Part shown: positions 56,626 to 64,000 of the stretch, piece after piece
How the letters are laid out: every line of letters begins with the position of its first letter
Position numbering within the stretch: position 1 is the stretch's first letter
Origin: Chaetoderma sp. LZ-2023a
Lineage: Eukaryota; Mollusca; Caudofoveata; Chaetodermatida; Chaetodermatidae
Reading direction: 5' to 3'
DNA length: 64,000 bases
Assembly (NCBI GenBank): GCA_034401795.1
Contig: CM067373.1
Coordinates: 37,607,443 to 37,671,442, forward strand
Translations under genes and position numbers: made by a program
The notes under the pieces: generated by a model
Seen by the model: the letters and a program-made list of their open reading frames with translations, nothing else
Databases searched by the model: none
What the model was told of the DNA's origin: nothing

Positions 56626-58500
56626 TCAGATACGATCCGCTCCCTTCTTTCCGCCCTTGGAGGACTTACCCTTACCCTTCCCCTTCCCGCCTCTAGGGCG
56701 ATCAGGAGCAACATTGGGGAGGGTAGGGGCCTCCACAACCTTCCTGACTTTCTTAGCCGACAGCGGCTGAGAAAATCCAAACGAAGCAGAATTCGCAGTA
56801 GGCTTAGCTTTCGCCTTGCCTTTCTGCTTCTTCGAAGCTTGGACAGCTAACGGTTTCCCTACAGCCCCTAGTGCGTGCGCTTGCCGCACTAGCTCCAGCT
56901 GTAGGTTTACCGCCAACCGATTCCGCGCAATGCTGGCAGTGTCCTCTAGGATGGCCCGCGCCTGGCCACCGAAGATGCTAGGCCCTGTCAGGGGTGTCCC
57001 AAGAATGGTTGACAGCACTCATAGCTGCCCTCACACCCTCATCGCATAGGGACAGGACTTCCTCCTGGTGTGCCGCGGACTTGTCCACAAGTGCCGGACC
57101 GGGGCCACCCGCTCCAGCACTCAGAACGCCCAGAACCCATCGGTCATCCTCGGTGACCGACGGTACCATACCATATCTGTCGTATTCCCCCCGCGGAATA
57201 CGACACCTTGCCCGCACCTCCCTGGAGGCCGCAGGGAGCTGGCCCTTGGTCGTGAGCTGCTTGCTATAAATAGCATCCAGCAACTATGAACCGTGGATCC
57301 AGTCCAACCGACTGGATCCGGGCTGCGGGCAAGATCCCCGTCCTAATCGATGCAACCGACGGACGGGGCGCATCCTCCTCGGCCGTGGCCAAAACCACAG
57401 ACGGGTCAACCATGGCTAGCCAAGCCAGAGCCTCCGACCAGTCTACTTCCGAGGAGGACACACCCGTGAACACGTCACCCGCGTTCACGGGCCTGCCAGC
57501 CGCGGCCTCCCGGCAAGGAGCCGCGGCTGACACGCCAGGCACTCCGGTACCAAACGGTTCCGCCGCCACCCCATGAAACACACCAGTCCATGGGGTAGGT
57601 CCGCCCAGAAAACCGTGCGGACCCGTAGCAGACGCGGAACCGTGGCCAGACACGGGCGCCAACGGCACTCCATGTCTGACCGCCGGACCAGGCGAGATAG
57701 GTGAGTACCACGCCCGGCCCGGCCCGGCACACCGGTCACCGTGCCGGCTGGCGTCAAACCAACCGTCACGGGACCGGTGCCTGGTACCAGATTGGCCTCA
57801 ACCACGGGCGGAGCCGCTGCCCTGGCTTGCGCCAAGCCAGACAGATGGAGGACGGTTCCGTCCAGGACGGAATCGACCTCCATATTCTCCACCCGTGGCA
57901 TCACAGGCCGCAGCAACCTCTCCTCCTTGGCCTCCTCGTCTTCAGACTCCGAAGAGTCGTCACTAGACGAGGAAACCGCGGAGCCGTCCTGGTGGACGGC
58001 TCCCACACCTGACGCACCGGCCACCGCTACTGGACCACCCGGAGGTGGCCGCAGAGAGACAGAACCCGTCAGGCCGGAGCCCGACGGGACTGCCAGGGGG
58101 CCGTACGAGACGGCTCCCTCGGTGACCAGTCCAGAACCCTGTCCTAGGACAGGGTCCGTACCAGGCATGGGGAGAAACTGGCCCCCAACCTTTGGCAGCG
58201 GTGACGACACCAGCGTGGGCAGAACGCTATGCAGAAAACCCTGCATAGCTGGACCGAACCACGCCGGCGGTGCCATCTCCGCCACCTCCAGCTGGGGACG
58301 TGGAGCGCCCCCACCGGCCGAACCGGACGCTCCATGATTTACCTTCGCACCACCTGACCCCGTGTCAGACCCAGCCACATCCTTCTGGGCAAGGAACTTT
58401 AACATCATATCCGCGGACCACACTGCACACACATTACACCTACTATCAAGGTTACATGGAGTACACCTAAAAGAGACATGTTCCTTAAACAGGACCCGTA
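56626..58500 (-). pseudogene. DIRS-C ORF1 (gag-like), GC-rich, frameshifted
   Basis: The N-terminus shows FRCTPCNLDSRCNVCAVW, a C-x2-C ... C-x2-C cluster equivalent to those in A and B. The long middle is Gly/Pro/Ala/Val-rich with an acidic SSSSDDSSESEDEEAKEE block. The later part has LCDEGVRAAMSAVNHSWDTP (compare DAVRAAMAALSHRC in copy A), then ARAILEDTASIARNRLAVNL. A Lys/Gly-rich tail (KGKAKAKP, GGKGKGKGKSSKGGKKG) could bind nucleic acid. Frames change near 57660, 57270 and 57000. The region is far more GC-rich than its surroundings, and long antisense frames there are composition artefacts. Confidence 0.7.
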
Positions 58501-59477
58501 CGAATTTGTGGCACTATAAATAAGCACAAACCTACAATAAGCAAGCGGAACGAGACACAGATGGAAGGCAGACAATTAATTTTCAAATAATTTGACTATA
58601 AATTAACTGTAACCCTCCCGCACCCCACCCCGCAACGTTACAGCAAAGATCGCATTGATTATGACAAGAACGATGCGGGCATAAATACACCCATAATTGA
58701 TCCTCCAGGATGTATAAAGGAACCAGGAATCATATCTCATAGCATTCGGGGTATATTTACCAATCAATATAAATTATACTCCTAACGAAAGCCGAAACGA
58801 TATGTGAAGAAACAACAAAATGTAAACAAACTGCTGTACCACACGGTAAAACCGCAGACCACACATCTAATCAAGAATTTTGAAACCACCGATCATTGCA
58901 AACCGATCGTGATAACACATAAACTTGAACATTCCAAAGTTTCTGGTACCATTTTTAGTACGCAGCACCCAGAACAAGATGCGCGAATTAATGAAAAAAC
59001 TTTTCTTCACATAAACATCCGAGCATCACGGGTGTGACGTCACCCGCTCGGATCCTATGGAGAACGACGTCAGCCGATATTCGTGTTAGAAATACCGTAG
59101 TAAACACCTATTTTCATATCTGCCGATCGCCTGTTGGGGTTTAAAGAAGGCCATCATCCGGCATATCTCGTTGTTAACACACGTCCCAGATTCTTTGGGG
59201 TCAGAAATTGGAACATGCGACACATCGAAATTTAGAGACCTAAGTCTTTTAACTATGGATAATAAGGAATTATACAACCTGGTTATCATCGGCGGTATCC
59301 ATATTATCCAATTATCCTTGCAAGAAAATCACTAGCTATCACAATCACAGACAAAAGACGTAGATATTAATCCTGAATCTCTCCACTGCGAAAAGCATGT
59401 ATGCTCTTGTTGCTATGCAAACAAGAATGAGCTCTATGGTAGACGGGTACTCGGCAGTTGGGAGCCGAGTACCCGGT

Positions 59478-59582
59478 TCCAAGGAGTCGGTAAAGCTTTC
59501 TAAGTCTATAGTCCTAGAGCCAGCTGTCAGGGCCAGCTGTATATCAGAAGTAACAGAATGGGGAGTATTGATCGATGGAGAA
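59478..59582 (-). repeat. DIRS-C left inverted terminal repeat
   Basis: Reverse complement of 52857-52951; outer end ATTGATCGATGGAGAA. It marks the upstream end of the element. Confidence 0.9.
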
Positions 59583-59814
59583 ATTACTAATTCATTGTAC
59601 CATTCATTTTAGACAATGGGTTTTCTAGGCATGGCTGATGTTACATAAAACCGACATAAGAGAAAATCAAGCATTTTGATTGTGTTATTCTCCTCAAACT
59701 ATAAGACTGATATAACTGGTTTCTGTTATAAAGTAAAGCCTATATATCAGTAAATATCTGTGCTATATAGGACTACGGTCTATCGCTTATAGTAGAAAAA
59801 CAAACTAGATTGAT

Positions 59815-61060
59815 CGGTCGATGACGCGTTATCGCAAATCCCCACATTCACCGCTTTGAACTTTTGACACACCCCACAACCCAACCCAGGGCCGGAGTGA
59901 AATCATAATGTAAACAGCCTTTTGCACTCGGCAATCATATGGGAAACTCACATACCAAACTTGGTTGAATTTCTTGCAAGTGTCAGAGGAATTGCATTAC
60001 AATCAATTTCATGACCTTTTGACCCCATCCCCTACCCCTGGGGGGGTGGGGCCAAATGTAAATGGGCTCATCCACTCCACATTGATATGGGTAACTCACA
60101 TAATAAATTGGGTTGTATTCCGTCCAAAGGTTTCGGAGGATGCGTTAAATCACTTTCCGCAGGTTACAACTTGATCTTTTGAACCCTCTCACGACCCCTG
60201 GGGGCGGAGCAAAACCTAAATGGCCTCTTGCGCTCCGCAATCATATGGGTAACTCAGATATCAAATTTGGTTGAGTTCCATCCTACGATTTCAGAGGAGC
60301 TGCATTACAATCAATTTCATGACCTTTTGACCCCATACCCCAGGAGGAGGGGAAAAATGTAAATGTGCTCATATACTTCACATTGATATGGGTAACTGAC
60401 ATACTAAATTTAGTTGAATTCCATCTAATGATTTCAGAGGTGTTGCATTACAATCAATTTCATGACCTTTTGACCCCATCCCTTGGGGTGGGGCCAAATG
60501 TAAATGTGCTCATCTACTCCATATTGATATGGGTAACTGGCATACTAAATTTGGTTGAATTCCATCCAACAGTCTCAGAGGAGTTGCATTATAATAAATC
60601 TTTTGACCCCCCCACCCACCCCTAGGGGTGGGGCCAAATGTAAATGTGCTCATCCACTCCACATTGATATGAGTAACCCACAGACCAAATTTGGTTGAAT
60701 TCTGTCCAACGGTTTCGAAGGAGATGAATTACAATCAATTTCCGCGGTTTAAAATCTGACCTTTTGACCCCTCCCCACCCCCCTGGGGGTGTAGCCAAAT
60801 CTAAATGGCCTCTTGCACTCCGCAATCATATGGGTAACTCAGATTTCAAATTTGGTTCAATTCTGTCTAACGATTTCAGAGGAGTTGCTTTACAACTGAT
60901 TTGACCTTTTGACAACTGCCACCCCCATGGGGCGAGTCAAATCTAAATGGCCTCTTGCAAAGCTGAATCAAATTAGTAACCCACAACCCTAATTTGATTT
61001 AATTCCACCCAATGGTTTGGGAGGAGATATCATGACGGACAGACACATGAAGGCGATTAC
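59815..61060. repeat. Tandem ~130-bp repeat, about eight units
   Basis: Each unit holds TTACAATCAATTTCATGACC, TTTTGACCCC, a GGGG(T/C)GGGGCCAAATGTAAAT segment, CATTGATATGGGTAACT and AAATTTGGTTGAATTC. Period varies from about 120 to 180 bp. It ends GATATCATGACGGACAGACA. Single units lie at 39355-39560 and 48095-48245, so this is a dispersed repeat that also forms arrays. Confidence 0.8.
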
Positions 61061-62500
61061 AATACGTGGGGATAATTACATAAAACTGTGTGACTGACGT
61101 TACCGTGACCGACGTTACAGATTGTCCTTTTGGAAAATATCATGGGAGATTCCTTTTAAGTGTTATATTACTGCCATAAAACAATGTAATGACATGTGAA
61201 GAAATAAAATCTTTAGAATTAAGAAACGGTTGCAAAATAGCTCTAGATAGACACCTCATAGATAATATAAATATGAGTAAAGTGTTGCTAACTGCCTACA
61301 GATTACTTCTATTCAGTTAACATACATGTATCCAGAATGACACCTACAATCCATAAAATAACAATAACTGTTTTCATCTAAATCTTTTTTTAAATAAATA
61401 CCAATTGACATTGCAAAGGGAACTCAAATGAAATGTTAAGCAAGAATCAAAACAATTGCACAGAATCTCATATATGGTATTAACAAGGATAAATTTCTCC
61501 AAGTCCAACAGCCGTATCAATGATAATTTTTGCAATTGGGCCACTGTGCGGCTAAAAGTGTCCTTTTTGGAAACAATGTTGCTGAAAGCTGTTGCTGTTA
61601 CCTTTGACACCAAAATTGTCACACATCCTCAGGAACCCCACAGACAACCTTCAACCCAAGTTTGGTCAAGATATCTATCTCAAGTAGAACACGAGTTATT
61701 CAAACATGTCTTAAGAATTTAGAAAAACAAGAAGAACCACCACTCCATGCTCACATATACCTTGCATCTAACGACATGGGTAAAAACACAAACCATGGAA
61801 AGCATTACTTAACCCATGTCATATACGTATCAAATACCAGACAAAGAAAGTTGTAACATTAATAAACTGTGTACATAAGAGTCATTTAAAATCTGGAACG
61901 CTATAGTGGTCTCGAGAAATAACAATTGATAGAACATTCAACATTTTCTTTATTTTGTCTTGTGTGTAGAATTTTATTAATTGGGTGTATCATGTTGACT
62001 TTTGACCTTGATACCACAATGGCAGCCTGCTACCCAAATTTGGTCATGATCTCTCAAATACAACCTGTTATATCACACTGGAAACAAAGACAGAAGGCTT
62101 AAAGGGTGGGGGGGGGGCACTTGACCCAGGCATCCATTTTATAAGTAGTAGAAGCCCATAGAAGTATCTATGCAAGGTTGGAGTTCGTACGCATGCACAA
62201 ACAAAGTATCTTAGAGTTTTATGATCACCATGATGTTAGTTGTTTACTATGTGCCAGTGGATGGTGGACCAGGCAATCCTATATTCTCACCCTCAGGTGC
62301 TGATACCGTCTGGTATGTAATTTGTGTAGGAAGTCTGGCTATATGTGGCCTATATCCTTATTCTTACCCCTCACGAAAAGCGGTAAGTTGCATTTATTTC
62401 TGTTATTTAATTTTACCACTTTCTTCGTCTGGTGAAAAAACCCAAACATAGACGTATTGCCGTACTTATTAAAATGTTGTAAGCATTGAAAACATTATAG
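61061..62500 (-). other. No gene recognised
   Basis: AT-rich sequence without recognisable domains; 62108-62117 is a G-run. 61640-61700 and 62030-62060 share CCAAGTTTGGTCA(A/T)GAT phrases with CTCAAATA. A plus-strand frame at 62221-62451 followed by GCG/GTAAGT is unassigned. Confidence 0.4.
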
Positions 62501-63420
62501 ATAATTATATAATGACTGTGGACGCACATCAAAGATGACTCGGATAGTGAAAAATTACAAAATGACCCAAACTATCTTAATGGATGGTCAGACCAGTGGC
62601 TTTTAAATAAATTAAAAATTTAATGTTAACAAATGCAAGAAAATGCACCTAGGTCATAATTATCAACTGCATAACCATACCATGAAAGACAAAAGCGAAA
62701 CACATATATTGCAGATAACAACTGAAGAAAAGTATTTAGGAATATGGATAAAAAATGACCTCAAACCATCTATGCAGTCTTTAAAAGCAGAAAATGAAGC
62801 CATGAATATCATGAGACAAATAAAACAAGTATTCAATCATCTTGCCCGAGAAACATTCCTTATTTTGTACATGGCCTATGTCAGCCCACATCAAGAATAT
62901 TGTGTTCAAGCATGGTCACCATACTTTGTCAAAGACATCAACCACTTAGAACAGGTACAGCACCGACGCACCAAATTAGTAGTAGGTCTATGAAACAAAA
63001 CATATGATGATTGAAGAATGATACAAATCACTTGGTCTACCAACCCTAGTACAACGTCGAGTCAGGGGAGGCATCATAGAAACATATAAAATTATCAAAC
63101 AAAAAGAAAACATTGACCCAGAACAATTTTTCTCAGTGGCATAATGATCTGGACAGTGAGGTCATAGTCTAAAGCTTTTCAAACCTCGGTATCAAACACA
63201 AATCAGGCAAGGTTTTTTCAGTTGCAGAATTATAAATGAATGGAGCATCCCACCTGAAAACATCATAAAGACAAACAGTAAATGCCTTTAAAACCGGTCC
63301 TTTTGGAAGCATACCCGTGAGTAGGATGATACAAGCCTATACCTTAACATGGATTTAAAATAGGCAGAATGCTGAAATTTTTACCATACTTAAATGCTTC
63401 GCCAACCTCTGTCTCCATCT
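62500..63420 (+). pseudogene. LINE reverse transcriptase C-terminal part
   Basis: 62643-62993 reads KCKKMHLGHN-like start, then TEEKYLGIWIKNDLKPSMQS, MNIMRQIKQVF, FLILYMAYVSPHQEYCVQAW SPYFVKDINHLEQVQHRRTK. These are the thumb/post-RT motifs (LGI-x-I/D, YK-x-YVRPHLEY, W-x-P, LE-x-VQRRATK) of non-LTR retrotransposons. Similarity continues out of frame (SLGLPTLVQRRVRG, YKIIKQKENIDPEQFF) to about 63130. The upstream RT core is absent and stops are present, so it is a 5'-truncated dead copy. Confidence 0.8.
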
Positions 63421-63542
63421 CTGTCTCCATCTCTGTAATTCTAATTTTATCTATAGTGTTTTACCAGATTTCGTGGCAAATCGAAATCCCATAGTAAACC
63501 CATGAGAGGAGTGAGAATCAAGATATAGCCCAAAGTTTCAAC

Positions 63543-63776
63543 TTAGGTCTTAATTTTAGGTGCTGAAATCACTAAGTCCAGTAGACTGTTCCATAGCTTA
63601 CATACTCTTAATGAGAAGTTTTTCCCCGAGGTTTGTCCTTCCTCCCTTCTGATATCATCGGATAATGGGTTTTCGAGGGTGTAAGCACATTTTTGCCGAT
63701 TTAATATAAGAGTGGGAATTTTATCAACAAATGCTGTCAATTTCGTATTCAGCAACCATTCACTGAAATAAAACAT
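63543..63776 (-). pseudogene. Possible second LINE RT tail
   Basis: The frame ends NFSLRVCKLWNSLLDLVISAPKI, which resembles the R-x-V-x-x-WN-x-LP-x-x-VV-x-A stretch at the end of LINE RTs. It is close to and opposite in strand to the LINE at 62500-63420. Weak evidence. Confidence 0.35.
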
Positions 63777-64000
63777 GCATTAAAATAAAAATAAACCCTA
63801 AAATAAACTTACTGCTTTTAAATATCCACTAGCTGGTCTAGAAATGCAATCTCAGTATTGAGTCATGTGTTTTTCGAAGGTGATGTAATCGCATAATTTC
63901 AACTCTAGTGAGGTGGTGAATTGATGTCATTTTTATGATTTGAGCAAAGGAGAGTCTATCACTGACAATAATGCCATAAACGGGTCTGATACAAACACAT

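Larger units (their letters stand above)
52815..59582 (-). mobile_element. DIRS-type retrotransposon, copy C (both ends present)
   Basis: A 6.77-kb element of a different subfamily from A and B. The left terminal repeat lies at 59478-59582 and the right at 52815-52951. Gag-like ORF1 (58500-56626), RT-RNase H (56506-54640), recombinase (about 54790-53600) and an internal complementary region (53041-53148) follow in the canonical DIRS order. No target-site duplication is apparent, as expected for tyrosine-recombinase integration. Several frameshifts, an altered RT active site and a stop in the recombinase show it is inactive. Minus orientation, as for BIRC6. Confidence 0.93.

Noticed and set aside
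57068-58470. Long plus-strand frames opposite DIRS-C ORF1
   Set aside because: They are Pro/Arg/Thr-rich antisense shadows of a GC-rich coding region, with no motif of their own.
62221-62451. Plus-strand frame VVYYVPVDGGPGNPIFSPSG followed by a GTAAGT donor
   Set aside because: An exon-like end is present, but the acceptor is weak and I recognise no protein family; left unassigned.

Overview
The window is animal nuclear DNA: AT-rich, with long introns and many transposable elements. A spliced gene, three DIRS-type tyrosine-recombinase retrotransposons, LINE fragments and large families of non-autonomous DNA elements account for most of what can be read. The repeat style (short CACCTGG/CCAGGTGAGC-ended elements, many DIRS copies) suggests a lophotrochozoan, perhaps a bivalve or gastropod mollusc. 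That is inference; no marker gene here fixes the species.

The host gene is BIRC6 (BRUCE/Apollon, the giant BIR plus E2 ubiquitin-conjugating protein), on the minus strand. Fifteen exons (47524 down to 6105) were reconstructed by matching translated segments to the known vertebrate protein order and checking GT-AG borders and reading phase. Together they give about 4.08 kb of coding sequence, roughly 1,360 residues, or a bit over a quarter of a BIRC6 protein. They cover the end of the first propeller segment, the complete BIR zinc site (split over two exons), the large variable region, the conserved PPCW...QQEQQQRRHPQH block and the GCDLLQE block. Exon 1 (N-terminus) and all exons after the GCDLLQE exon, including the UBC domain, lie outside the window or were not found.

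Layout: 1-5893 is DIRS copy A, running off the left edge, in the intron after the last visible exon. 6105-6328 is a BIRC6 exon, 6708-8884 a modular R-family repeat, and 10537-11128 a BIRC6 exon. 11129-27080 is a 16 kb intron with an inverted duplication, an R-family copy, a hAT-like element with perfect target duplications, a second hAT-like element containing DIRS copy B (internally deleted), and a LINE fragment. 27081-47524 carries the other 13 exons, peppered with about 20 copies of a palindromic TTAA-flanked (piggyBac-type) MITE, tandem arrays and another R-family copy. 47525-52800 is intron-like. 52815-59582 is DIRS copy C, with both inverted terminal repeats and an internal complementary region. 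59815-61060 is a tandem array of ~130 bp units, and 62500-63400 a LINE reverse transcriptase tail.

All three DIRS copies are on the minus strand, the same sense as BIRC6, and all look dead: A has a stop at the catalytic HxxR arginine of its recombinase, B has lost most of its recombinase, and C has YIND in place of YIDD in its RT plus a stop just before the recombinase tyrosine. The most notable observations are the local amplification and nesting of the palindromic MITE, the modular R-family elements that range from four internal units to none, and the readable DIRS end/ICR architecture. I did not find an undescribed multi-gene system.
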